This document shows, one piece after another, positions 1 through 10,681 of a DNA stretch of 64,000 bases (its first letter is position 1; every line of letters starts with the position of its first letter). Source of the DNA: Anaeramoeba ignava. Lineage: Eukaryota > Metamonada > Anaeramoebidae. The stretch spans positions 1 to 64,000 of the forward strand of contig JAPDFW010000131.1 of NCBI GenBank assembly GCA_028826165.1, given 5' to 3'. Both the position numbers and the translations under genes were made by a program. A model generated the notes under the pieces. The model saw only the letters and a program-made list of their open reading frames with translations. It was not told the DNA's origin and searched no databases.

Positions 1-1762
1 GTCTTGTTAATAAAATTAATTTATGAACTTTGAATTTAAAAGAATCAATTGATTTAATTTCAAAATCAGGAAAATTATCTTCATTTGATTTGAATAAATT
101 GTTGAAATCATGAATAATTGAATAAATTTGATTTAGCAAATCAAAAGTTTTTTTTGGTAAATCATAGTATTTTAAATCAAGAGGATTTGCATCATTTATT
201 AATAATAAATCAATTAAATTATCTTTCTTTTTTTGATATTGAACTGCTAATGAAAGAGGAGTTTTATTTGTATTTGTTTTGGCATTTACATCAGCACCTT
301 TTGAAAGAAAAAGTTGAGCAATTTCAAATGAATTAGAATCTTCGTTGAGACTTTGACAAATAAAATGCAAAGGAGTTTCTTGATAATAATTTTTGGCATT
401 AACATCTGCTCCATTTTCAACAAAAAGTTTAGTAATCTCAAATAAATTTTGACTTATATTCTGAAATCCATATTGATATTGGCAAATTAAATGCAAAGGA
501 GTTTCATTGCTTTTTGTATTGACATTGATATCTGCTCCATTTTCAACAAGAAATTTAATAATTTTGACTGTATTGTCATCTTTTTTTTGACTTCTACAAA
601 TGAAATGTAAAGGTGTTTCAAGATTATAATTTTTTTTGGCATTGACATCTGCTCCATTCTCAACAAGAATTTTAACAATTTCAAATGAATTTTGACTTAA
701 AGATTTGCAAGCATAATGTAAAGGAGTTTCTCCAAAATTATTTTTAGCATTGACATCTGTTTTATTTTTAATTAAAATTTTGATAATTTCAAATAAATTT
801 GGATTTTCATTTGGATTGTGAATTTGATATTCATATTTATTTCTAAAAATTAAAAGTAATGGTGTTTCTTGATTATCTTTTGTTTGGACATTAACATCTG
901 CTCCTTTTGAAATGAGGAATTTCACAATTTTAATTGATTGTTGATGTTGATACTGGTTTTGGTTTTCATTTTCACAAATTAAATGCAAAGCAGTTTGATT
1001 ATAATTATTTTTGGCATTTACATCTACTCCATTTGAGACAAAAAATTCAATCATTCCAAATAAATTTTGACTTTTAATTTTACAAATTAAATGAAAAGGT
1101 GTTTCTTCATGTATGTTTTTGGCATTGACATCTAATCCTTTTGAAACAAGAAATTTAACAATTTCGAGTTGTTTTTGATTTCCAAAACGACAAGCAAAAT
1201 GTAAACATGTTTCATTATCTGATGTTTTGACATTGACATCTGCTCCTTTCGAAATAAGGAATTGAATAATTTCAAATGAATTTGAATTTTCAAATCGACA
1301 AACAAAATGTAATGGTGTTTGATTTTTATTTGTTTTGACATTGACATCTGCTCCTTTTAAAACAAGAAATTGAATAATTTCAAATAGATTTGGTTGTTGA
1401 TAAAGACAAGCAAAATATAATGGTGTTTGATTTTCTTTTGTTTTGGCATTGACATCTGCTCCATTTTCAATTAAAATATTCAAAATTTCAAGTAAATTTT
1501 TATTTTGACTTTTACAAACATAATGTAAAGGTGTTTGTTCATAATCTTTTGTTTTGGCATTGATATCTAATCCTTTTTTAATTAAATCTTTAATAATTTC
1601 AATTGGATTTTCATTTTGATTTTGACAAGCAAAATGTAAAAATGTTTCATTATTATAATTTTTGTAATTAACATCTTTTGATTGTGAAATTAAATCTTGA
1701 ATATTTTTAATTGAAATTTGTTCAAAAGAATTCGAATTATCTTTTGAATTATTTTGTCCCAT
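1..1762 (-). CDS. Ankyrin-repeat protein, partial (C-terminus outside window)
   Basis: Minus-strand frame open from an ATG at 1762 to the window edge (about 587 codons, no stop, no visible intron). The N-terminus reads MGQNNSKD. About 13 ankyrin repeats of roughly 36 residues follow, each with the pattern (E/Q)TPLHFxC, then an IIxFLIxKGADVNxK hairpin; the repeat-start signal recurs every 104-140 nt. Ankyrin arrays bind proteins; no catalytic domain is visible in this part, so the cellular role is unknown. The start is 75 nt from the divergent FPGS start, so both genes must share a very short promoter region containing T-tracts with CAT. Neighbouring repeats are similar, suggesting expansion by duplication. 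The ankyrin call is firm; the identity of the full protein is not. Confidence 0.85.
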   Translation of the reverse strand, partial: MGQNNSKDNSNSFEQISIKNIQDLISQSKDVNYKNYNNETFLHFACQNQNENPIEIIKDLIKKGLDINAKTKDYEQTPLHYVCKSQNKNLLEILNILIENGADVNAKTKENQTPLYFACLYQQPNLFEIIQFLVLKGADVNVKTNKNQTPLHFVCRFENSNSFEIIQFLISKGADVNVKTSDNETCLHFACRFGNQKQLEIVKFLVSKGLDVNAKNIHEETPFHLICKIKSQNLFGMIEFFVSNGVDVNAKNNYNQTALHLICENENQNQYQHQQSIKIVKFLISKGADVNVQTKDNQETPLLLIFRNKYEYQIHNPNENPNLFEIIKILIKNKTDVNAKNNFGETPLHYACKSLSQNSFEIVKILVENGADVNAKKNYNLETPLHFICRSQKKDDNTVKIIKFLVENGADINVNTKSNETPLHLICQYQYGFQNISQNLFEITKLFVENGADVNAKNYYQETPLHFICQSLNEDSNSFEIAQLFLSKGADVNAKTNTNKTPLSLAVQYQKKKDNLIDLLLINDANPLDLKYYDLPKKTFDLLNQIYSIIHDFNNLFKSNEDNFPDFEIKSIDSFKFKVHKLILLTR

Positions 1763-1837
1763 TTTATGGAAATAAATAAAAAATGAAAAAAAATAAAAAA
1801 TAAAAATTAATTTTTCATTTTTTTCCTTTTTAAATAA
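1763..1837. promoter_or_regulatory. 75-nt divergent promoter region (ankyrin gene / FPGS)
   Basis: The whole space between two divergent start codons is 75 nt. On the plus strand it has TTTTTCATTTTTTTCC just before AAATAA-ATG of FPGS; on the minus strand a TTTTTTTTCATTTTTTATT tract precedes the ankyrin ATG. The same pyrimidine pattern lies upstream of most other genes here. Promoter role is inferred from recurrence only. Confidence 0.45.
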
Positions 1838-3805
1838 ATGTTCAAAATTACGAATCCAAAATTTTATTTAAATTTTACAAAACAAAATTTTTTTGTTTCA
1901 AATTTAATCAAAAGAAAAGCAAGTAAATACTTTACATTTGAACAAGCAAAAGAAAAATTATTCAGTTTACAATCCAAAACAATGAGAAAAGAAGAAATAT
2001 TAAGTGGACATAACAGTTTAAAAGAAATGGAATATTTTATAAAAGCATTAAAAATTCCGTTGAAAAAATTGCCAGTTATTCATGTTGCAGGAACTAAAGG
2101 AAAAGGTTCAACTTGTGCTTTTGTTGAATCGATTTTGAGGAATTGTGGATTAAAAACTGGCTTATTCACTTCTCCTCATCTTATTGATGTTACTGAAAGA
2201 ATTATGATCAATGGAAAAAATATTTCAAAAGAAAATTTTGCGGATTTGTTTGAATTTTTATATTTCAAAATTGCGGAAAATTTAAATCAAGAATACAATC
2301 AATTTCCTTCTTTTTTCCGTTTTTTATCCCTTATGGCTTTCCACTATTTTGCTCAAGAAAATGTTGATGCCGCTATTATTGAAGTTGGTATCGGTGGGAA
2401 ATCGGACTGTACCAATGTTGTACATCCGAAAATTTGTGGAATTTCAACTCTTGGTTTTGATCATATGTCTCTTTTGGGAAATACTTTGCAAGAAATTTCA
2501 AAGCAAAAAGCGGGAATTTTTAAATTTGGAGTCTCAGCAATAACTTCTCCTCAAAAACCAGTTGCTCTTCAAACTTTGATTTCAACTTCAAAAGAAGTTT
2601 TTGCTCCTCTTTCTTTGGCTCCTTCTTTATCTTTTTATTCTTTTTCTAATCATATTCATTTGGGTTTATTTGGTGAACATCAAAAAATCAATGCTTCTCT
2701 TGCTGTTGCTTTAAGTAAACAATTTTTGATCGAAAATTATGGTGTTATTGATGATTTAATTTCTGATGAAGTTCATCAAAATCATGTTTTAACTAATTTT
2801 TCATTTGAAAGAAATTTGGAAAATTCAAATCAACCTAAGAATAAAAGTAGAAATTTTATTAATTATTTAAATCGGGTTTATAAGTTTGCACAAAATCAAA
2901 ATCAAAACCCAAATTCATTTGAATATTTAGATCAAAATTTAAATTCAAATCAAAATTTAAATGAAAATGAAAATGAAAATTTCATCAACTATTTAGATCA
3001 AATTTATAAATTTTCTCAAAATCAAAATCAAATTCAAATTCAAAATCAATTAAAAATTAAAAAACATAGTGAAAATTTCATTCAATTCTTAAATCAAGAT
3101 GAAAATTTTACTAAATTTTTAAATCAAGTCGATAAATTTGCTCAAATTCAAATCCAAAAACAAGATGAAGAAGATAAAAAGAAAAATAAAAATGAAAATG
3201 AAAATGAAAATGAAAATGAAATTTTAATTGAAAATTCAACTTTATATCAAATTTCAAATCAAATCAAAAACGAAATCAAATTCTTATCACAAATATGGCC
3301 ATATTTTTTAAAAGGATTAAGTTCCACTTTTTGGCCAGGAAGATGTCAGATATATCAACCAAAAAACAAAGAAAATCAATTATATTTTCTTGATGGAGCA
3401 CATACACCAGAAAGTATCGAAATTGCAATGGATTGGTTCCGAAATCAAACATTCAAAATGAACTCAAAACCAATTAATATTTTATTATTCTCTTTCACTG
3501 GAGATCGCAATAAAGAAGATTTAATGAAAAATTTAGTTGATTTTCAATTTGATCATGTATTTTTTTCACCTTTGAAAGAATACAAAAAAGTTTCTGTATT
3601 TACTTCAGATATGTATCATTCTATGGCTAATTCTTGGGATAAACTTAATGGAAAGGGAAAAGTTCATATTCCAAATTCTTTTAGTGATCTTTTAAAAGAA
3701 ATTGATCAAATTGGATCAAATTCTTTTCCTCAAAAAATTCATATTTTTGTTACAGGAAGTTTACATTTAATTGGAGATATTTTATCTGAGTTTGAAACAA
3801 ATTAA
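1838..3805 (+). CDS. FPGS: Folylpolyglutamate synthase / dihydrofolate synthase (FolC family)
   Basis: Intronless 655-aa ORF. FolC-family ATP-dependent ligases add glutamate to folates to retain them in the cell. Visible family motifs: P-loop HVAGTKGKGST near residues 82-92, TSPHL at about 111-115, the EVGIGG block near 184, and the C-terminal FLDGAHTPES near 518, all in normal order. The protein is longer than the usual 430-590 aa because of an N/Q/E-rich insert at about residues 350-465, between the catalytic and C-terminal domains. The first 30 residues are basic/hydrophobic and lack acidic residues (MFKITNPKFYLNFTKQNFFV...), compatible with organelle targeting, which is speculative. The start follows a TTTTTCATTTTTTTCC tract and AAATAA. 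Substrate specificity (DHFS versus FPGS) cannot be told by eye. Confidence 0.9.
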   Translation: MFKITNPKFYLNFTKQNFFVSNLIKRKASKYFTFEQAKEKLFSLQSKTMRKEEILSGHNSLKEMEYFIKALKIPLKKLPVIHVAGTKGKGSTCAFVESILRNCGLKTGLFTSPHLIDVTERIMINGKNISKENFADLFEFLYFKIAENLNQEYNQFPSFFRFLSLMAFHYFAQENVDAAIIEVGIGGKSDCTNVVHPKICGISTLGFDHMSLLGNTLQEISKQKAGIFKFGVSAITSPQKPVALQTLISTSKEVFAPLSLAPSLSFYSFSNHIHLGLFGEHQKINASLAVALSKQFLIENYGVIDDLISDEVHQNHVLTNFSFERNLENSNQPKNKSRNFINYLNRVYKFAQNQNQNPNSFEYLDQNLNSNQNLNENENENFINYLDQIYKFSQNQNQIQIQNQLKIKKHSENFIQFLNQDENFTKFLNQVDKFAQIQIQKQDEEDKKKNKNENENENENEILIENSTLYQISNQIKNEIKFLSQIWPYFLKGLSSTFWPGRCQIYQPKNKENQLYFLDGAHTPESIEIAMDWFRNQTFKMNSKPINILLFSFTGDRNKEDLMKNLVDFQFDHVFFSPLKEYKKVSVFTSDMYHSMANSWDKLNGKGKVHIPNSFSDLLKEIDQIGSNSFPQKIHIFVTGSLHLIGDILSEFETN

Positions 3806-3913
3806 AACAAATTTTTTATTTTCTTTTCTTTTCTTTTCTTTTCTTTTTTTCCCTAAAAATAAAAAATTAATTCTTTTTTTTTTTTGAGAACTTTTTTATT
3901 TTTTTGATATTTT

Positions 3914-5635
3914 TTAGATCTTTTTTGTTGCTATTAAAGTTTGGGAAATAACTTTTTGATATTGTTGAAAAGGACCTGTTGATAATTCTTTTTGTAATTT
4001 ATAATACTTCTCATCTCCAATCAATTCTTTTGTTTTTGGATGAGTTGATATTGTAACTAAAACAGAAAATTTCCATTCAAGTGATTCTTTCATTTTATCT
4101 TCTGTTTTATCCATAATTAAATCAAGAAAATCCTTTGTTTGAAAGAACTCAATGATTCCGAAATCAAAATGAATAAATGAATTGAGGAAATATAAAGCAG
4201 ATTTACGAATTTCGATATTTGAACTTTCGCAATGAGTTTTCAAAATATAAATCAAATTACAATTTCTTTTCATGACTTGAAACAATTTATAAGGTAATAA
4301 ATTTTCATTTTGGTTTTCATTTTCATTTTCATTTTCTAATTCTTTTGTGTCTGAATTTGATTTATAGAGAAATTCGAAAATTTTCCCTAAAGATGAATTT
4401 GCATAAATTAAAATTTCAACTTTGTTGTGAAAATTGGCAAATTCACTGAGAATAAAAAGAATTCCTTGTGTGAAATTGGAGAGAATCCATTCGAGTCCTT
4501 TACAATTTGATGAAATATCTGATATAAAATTAATGATGAATCTTGTGTATTCTTGCTCTTGTTCTTCTTGTTCTTTTTGCAAAATTTTATTTAAAAACAA
4601 TTGGAATGACTCAAATTGAATTAAATTTGATCCTTTTCCATTCTGGAAAAAACCACCAAGAAATTTGAGAATGGAATCGATGAGCATTTTATTCATGAAA
4701 TTACCACCATTTTCGATTGAATCGATGAGAGTTTTCAAAATGGTTGAAAATATTGATGAAATTTCTTGAGGATTTTTATCTTCTATTGATACTTGTATGC
4801 TTGGAATATTTTCATGTAATATTTCAATAATGGAAAGTTGCCTTAGAATATCAGAATCAACTCCTTGTATTTCTTGTTGTATTCTTTTTATGATGTTTGT
4901 ATTTTGGTTGATTTTATCTTGAAAAATTTTTGAGGGTGATTCTAAATACATTTTGAATATCAAACTGTAAATTCTTAAAAGAATAGTTGATGAAGTTTTT
5001 TGGGAGTTGAAAGTATTATTTAATTCTTTTTGGAAAATTGATTTTTCATTCCAAATTAATTCAAAGCAGTTCTTAATTTTTGTTGTAATTGAAACAAGAA
5101 TATTTTCAGAAATTTTGATGAATTTGCTTGATTCATTTGTTATTAATTGTAGTAAAACAAGAAACAAATCATTATTTTGTGTGCAAAATTGAATAAATTG
5201 ATTTTCAATTAAATTTTCATCAGAATTTTCAATTTTCATTTCGTTTGAGTTTTCTTCAATTAAATCTTCAATTAAATTTTCATTTAAATTTTTAATTATT
5301 TTTTCCAAAAGTTTTAAAATAATCAAAACAAGTTCTGGATTGACACTTTGTAAACTTTTTATTATAATCCTTGAGTTTTCTTTTGTGAGAATAAATTGGA
5401 AAATTTCTTCAATTGAAATTATGAATTGTTCAATTAATTGTGAAAAATTTTTTAAAACATTTTCATCTATTTTTTTTTCATTTAATTTTTCAATTAAATT
5501 TGCAAAAGGAATTTTTTTTTGAGTTTCAATAAATTTTTCTGAATTTAAAGATGAGTTAATTAAGTATTTAATAATTTGATTAAGTTTTTCTGAATTTGCA
5601 TTTTTGATTTGTAAAGATAAATTATCTAAATTCAT
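3914..5635 (-). CDS. PSMD5: 26S proteasome assembly chaperone PSMD5 (S5B)-like, HEAT/ARM repeat protein
   Basis: Single-exon ORF of 573 aa, predicted all-helical and rich in L/I/N/E as in HEAT/ARM proteins. The strongest link to PSMD5 is the C-terminus: FLDLIMDKTED, a helix, then a GDEKYYKLQKELSTGPF block. This parallels the animal PSMD5 ending (a VEYVVDR-type helix followed by GNPNYLRLRTYLSEGPYY). PSMD5 is a chaperone of the proteasome base, binding the Rpt subunits during assembly. An ENENENENQNEN tract near residue 440 is a species-type insert. The call rests on remembered family sequence; a generic HEAT protein is the alternative. It is convergent with FPGS and divergent from WDR37. Confidence 0.65.
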   Translation of the reverse strand: MNLDNLSLQIKNANSEKLNQIIKYLINSSLNSEKFIETQKKIPFANLIEKLNEKKIDENVLKNFSQLIEQFIISIEEIFQFILTKENSRIIIKSLQSVNPELVLIILKLLEKIIKNLNENLIEDLIEENSNEMKIENSDENLIENQFIQFCTQNNDLFLVLLQLITNESSKFIKISENILVSITTKIKNCFELIWNEKSIFQKELNNTFNSQKTSSTILLRIYSLIFKMYLESPSKIFQDKINQNTNIIKRIQQEIQGVDSDILRQLSIIEILHENIPSIQVSIEDKNPQEISSIFSTILKTLIDSIENGGNFMNKMLIDSILKFLGGFFQNGKGSNLIQFESFQLFLNKILQKEQEEQEQEYTRFIINFISDISSNCKGLEWILSNFTQGILFILSEFANFHNKVEILIYANSSLGKIFEFLYKSNSDTKELENENENENQNENLLPYKLFQVMKRNCNLIYILKTHCESSNIEIRKSALYFLNSFIHFDFGIIEFFQTKDFLDLIMDKTEDKMKESLEWKFSVLVTISTHPKTKELIGDEKYYKLQKELSTGPFQQYQKVISQTLIATKKI

Positions 5636-5844
5636 ATTTTAAAAAAAGGAAAAAAAAAAATGAAAAATTAAAAAAAATTCAAAATTTAATTTTTTCATTT
5701 TTTCATTTTTTCATTTTTTTTTTTTCAAATAATATTTAATTAATTAATTTTCAAATTAAAAAAAAATCAGAAAAAGAAAAGAATTTTAAATTTCTTTTCA
5801 TTTCTTTAAAACATAAAACATAAAAAACATAAAACATAAATATT

Positions 5845-8800
5845 ATGAATTTTGAGGAATCAAAACTAAATTCACATCTTCAAGAGTTATTTTCAGAAAT
5901 AGAAAAAGAATTTAAATTATTATGGAATGAAAATCAAGAATGTAAATAAAACAAAATCAAAAACAAAACAAAACAAAACAAAACAATAAAATAAAAAAAT
6001 TTTTTTTTGAATTTATTTAGTAAAAAAGAAAATAGATTCATTTTATAATTCAGATACAAAACCAAAATCTTTAAAAAAGACTCGATGGGTATAAACAATT
6101 TATAATAAAATTTATTTAGAAAATTATTTAGAAAATTATTTAGAAAATTATTTAGAAAATTTATAATTAAATTTATAATTAAATTTATAATTAAATTTAT
6201 AATTAAATTTATAATAATATTTATAATTAAATATATAATTAAATTTATTTCAAAATTTATAACTAAATTTATATCAAAATTTATAATTAAATTTATAATT
6301 AAATTTATATCAAAATTTATATCAAAATTTATAACAAAATTTATAATTAAATATATAATTAAATTTATATCAAAATTTATAATTAAATTTATAATTAAAT
6401 TTATAATTAAATTTATAATTATATATATAATTAAATATATAATTAAATTTATATCAAAATTTATAATTAAATTTATAATTAAATTTATAATTAAATTTAT
6501 ATCAAAATTTATAATTAAATATATAATTAAATTTATATCAAAATTTATATCAAAATTTAAAATAATATTTATAATTATATTTATAATTATATTTATAATT
6601 AAATTTATAATTAAATTTATAATTAAATTTATAATTAAATTTATAATTAAATTTATAATTAAATTTATAATTAAATTTATAATTAAATTTATATCAAAAT
6701 TTAAAATAATATTTATAATTAAATTTATAATTAAATTTATAATTAAATTTATAATTAAATTTATAATTAAATTTATAATTAAATTTATATCAAAATTTAT
6801 AATTAAATTTATATCAAAATTTATAATTAAATTTATAATTAAATTTATAATTAAATTTATAATTAAATTTATATCAAAATTTATAACAAAATTTATAATT
6901 AAATTACAGTTCTCAAAATCAACAACAACACAAAAATGGGATATTATCCACAATTTTTGTTTCCACCGAGACATAGTTTGGGAAGTAACACCACATCCCC
7001 AAATCACAAATATATTTGGATCATCATCAGCAGATCGAATAGTTCGAATCTGGGATCACATGAGCAAAAAAACAACGAACATTTATACAGGACACAAGGG
7101 ATCAGTGAATTCAATTCGATTCCATCCAAAAGAATACAACATTTGCTGCACTTCTTCAGGGGATAAAACATGCCACATTTGGAAATATGAAAACTCAATC
7201 AATTCCAATCAAGAAGAAGAAAAAAACATTCAAAATTCGCTCAATAACAACGCAAATATTCAACAACAACAAGATATTATTGAAGCGATCCAAAACGAGA
7301 ACTTGATGGACAACAGCGACGATGATAATCTTGTTAATATCAGCGAAATTTATGTGCATTCAAGCAATTCAACAACAAGTGAAGATGAAATGGATTATCA
7401 AGAAATGAACCAATTTGTAAATCGTCCTGAACATGTTGACTTTGTTTGGGGAAGCGTATTAAATACTGAGGATGAGCGGGAAATCGACACAGAAATCAAA
7501 CAAGCAAATAAATATATTGAATCACAAGAAAACAAAGAAAACAAGGAAATCAAAGAAGATGAGAAAAAAATGGATCAAAATTTTTCATTTGAAGATTATC
7601 GATCACCAAATTCACCTCCTTTTGTAGTTTTGCAAAATATCTTGCCTCAAGAATCCAAAGAGAAACCTGAAAATATCATCAGCTCTCCTCTTGTTGAATT
7701 AAAAGGCCATAAAAATGCTGTCACTGCTGCAGATTTTCTTTTCGGTTCAGGTGACACCATCGTTACTAGCTCTCTCGATTCCACTCTTAAGCTTTGGACC
7801 ATTGAAAGTGGCAATGCTCGTTTGATAAGCACTCTTGTTGAGCACCAAGCTCCTATTTTGAATGTTGTTACTCATCATAAAGAACCTTTGATTCTTTCTT
7901 CTTCGAAAGATACTACTTTTAGATTATGGGATTTAAGAACTAAATCTAGTTCTGTTATTATTTTTAATGCTCATACTGCGTACTTATTAATATTCAAATA
8001 ATTTTATAAATAATTTTATAAATAATTTTATAAATAATTTTATATTTAATTTTATATTTAATTTTATAAATAATTTTATAAATAATTTTATAAATAATTT
8101 TATAAATAATTTTATAATTAATTTAATAAATAATTTTATAATTAATTTTATAATTAATTTTATATTTAATTTTATAAATAATTTTATAAATAATTTTATA
8201 AATAATTTAATAAATAATTTTATAAATAATTTTATATTTAATTTTATAAATAATTTTATATTTAATTTTATAAATAATTTTATAAATAATTTTATATTTA
8301 ATTTTTATAATTAATTTTATAAATAATTTAATAATTAATTTTATATTTAATTTTATAAATAATTTTATATTTAATTTAATAAATAATTTTATAAATAATT
8401 TAATAAATAATTTTTATAAATAATTTTATAAATAATTTTATAAATAATTTTATAAATAATTTTATAAATAATTTTATAAATAATTTTATAAATAATTTTA
8501 TAAATAATTTTATAATTAATTTTATAAATAATTTTATAATTAATTTTATAATTAATTTTATAATTAATTTTATAAATAATTTTATAATTAATATTGTAAA
8601 TAATTTTATAAATAATTTTTATATTTAATTTTATAAATAATTTAATAAATAATTTTATATTTAATTTTATAATTAATTTTTATATTTAATTTTATAAATA
8701 ATTTTATATTTAATTTTTATAAATAATTTTATAAATAATTTTATAATTAATTTTATAAATAATTTTATAAATAATTTTATAATTAATTTTATAAATAATT

Positions 8801-10289
8801 TTATAAATAATTTTATAAATAATTTTTATAAATAATTTTTATAATTAATTTTATAAATAATTTTATAAATAATTTTATAATTAATTTTATAAATAATTTT
8901 ATAAATAATTTTATAAATAATTTTATAAATAATTTTATAAATAATTTTATAAATAATTTTTATAATTAATTTTATAAATAATTTAATAAATAATTTTATA
9001 AATAATTTTATATTTAATTTTATAAATAATTTAATAAATAATTTTATAAATAATTTTATAAATAATTTTATAAATAATTTTATAAATAATTTTATATTTA
9101 ATTTTATAATTAATTTTATAAATAATTTTATAAATAATTTTATAAATAATTTTATATTTAATTTTATAATTAATTTTATAAATAATTTTATATTTAATTT
9201 TATATTTAATTTTAATATATAATTTTATATTTAATTTTATAAATAATTTTATAAATAATTTTATTAATAATTTTATAAATAATTTAATAAATAATTTTAT
9301 AAATAATTTTATAAATAATTTTATAAATAATTTTATAAATAATTTTATAAATAATTTTTATATTTAATTTTATAAATAATTTTATAATTAATTTAATAAA
9401 TAATTTTTATAAATAATTTAATAAATAATTTAATAATTAATTTAATAAATAATTTTATATTTAATTTTATAAATAATTTTATAAATAATATTATAAATAA
9501 TTTTATAATTAATTTTATAAATAATTTTATAAATAATTTTATAAATAATTTTATAAATAATATTATATTTAATTTTATAAATAATTTTATAAATAATTTT
9601 ATATTTAATTTTATAAATAATTTTATAAATAATTTTATAAATAATTTTATAATTAATTTTATAAATAATTTTATAAATAATTTTATAATTAATTTTATAA
9701 ATAATTTTATAAATAATTTTATAAATAATTTTATATTTAATTTTATATTTAATTTTATAAATAATTTAATAAATAATTTTATATTTAATTTTATAAATAA
9801 TTTAATAAATAATTTTATAAATAATTTTATAAATAATATTATAAATAATTTTATATTTAATTTTATAAATAATTTAATAAATAATTTTATAAATAATTTT
9901 ATATTTAATTTTTGTTTGCAAATAGACCTGTTCGGACATCACTTTTTGCACCTAAAAATGATTATATTGTTAGTGGAGGTGATGATAAAACTGTAAAAAT
10001 TTGGGATCAAAGAATTAACAAAGAACCAATAGCTTCAATTCATTGTGTTTCTGGAATTAATAAAATATCAATATCTCCACAAACATCTCAAATATTAACT
10101 CCTTTAGATAAAAATTTTGGAAGAATTTATGATTTAAGTGGGAAAGTAATTGGAAAACTTAAAGCACCAAAAACAAAACAAACTTCAATGTTATGTTGTT
10201 CTGCTTGGGATGCAAATGAAACTAAAATAATGACTGGTGGTTCTGATTCTAATATTTCTATGTGGGAACCAATAAATATTACAAATTAA
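5845..10289 (+). CDS. WDR37: WDR37-family WD40 protein (4 exons)
   Basis: Exons 5845-5941, 6054-6088, 6910-7979 and 9926-10289 join in frame to 521 aa; introns are 112, 821 and 1946 nt. Exon 2 is only 35 nt and is needed to connect phase 1 to phase 0. Family marks across the junctions: KKTRW, then HRDIVWEV, SSADRIVRIWD, GHKGSVNSIRFHP, SGDKTCHIWKY, an acidic linker at about residues 145-260, SSKDTTFRLWDLR, GGDDKTVKIWD, IYDLSGKVIGKL, MLCCSAW and a C-terminal NISMWEPIN. This order and the acidic insert after the second blade match animal WDR37, a WD40 scaffold reported to act with PACS proteins in ER calcium control. The two long introns consist of 12-nt tandem repeats. Splice sites are inferred from frame and homology. 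Confidence 0.85.
6110..6905 (+). repeat. 12-nt repeat filling WDR37 intron 2
   Basis: Tandem TTATAATTAAAT-type units with interspersed TATCAAAAT variants occupy nearly the whole 821-nt intron. The minus-strand ORF across it (LIINLIIN pattern) is an artefact. The same dodecamer in the same orientation fills intron 1 of the GCKIII kinase. Confidence 0.9.
7985..9910 (+). repeat. 12-nt repeat filling WDR37 intron 3
   Basis: About 1.9 kb of TTTTATAAATAA units with TTTTATATTTAA and TTTTATAATTAA variants; no coding sequence. It lies between donor GTACTT at 7980 and acceptor AATAG ending at 9925. It is the longest intron in the window. Confidence 0.95.
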
Positions 10290-10681
10290 AAAATTTTATA
10301 TTTTTTTTTAATCAAAAAAAAATCAAAATTGAAATTTTTTTTTTTTGAATGTTTTGAATAAGGAATAAAAGAAAAAAATAAATAAAAAATCAATTTAAAA
10401 AAATAAGAAATTAAAAGAAATTAAGAAATTAAAAGAAATTCCCCTTTTTTTTTAAATTTTTTTTTTTTACTTTTAGGGAAATTTTTTGCTTTTTTTCTTT
10501 TTTTAATTTTATTATTAAATTTAAGAAATTATTAGTAATTTTTATTTAAATTATAAAAAAAAAATTTTTTTTGCTTTTTTTCTTTTTCATTTTTCTTCTT
10601 TTTATTCCTTTTATTTTTTTGAATTTTTTTTTCTTAAATAAATAAAAAAAACAAAAAATTCAATTTGTTTGTTTGATAATA
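10290..10681. other. Intergenic, T-rich
   Basis: About 390 nt of poly-T/poly-A between WDR37 and the calcineurin-B-like gene. It contains TTTTTCATTTTTCTTC about 75 nt before the ATG, the recurring upstream pyrimidine motif. No gene is seen. Confidence 0.6.

Noticed and set aside
5934-7007. Long minus-strand ORF reading (LIIN)n over WDR37
   Set aside because: It is the reverse strand of the intron 2 dodecamer array; 12-nt periodicity keeps any frame open, and the WDR37 exon lies opposite.
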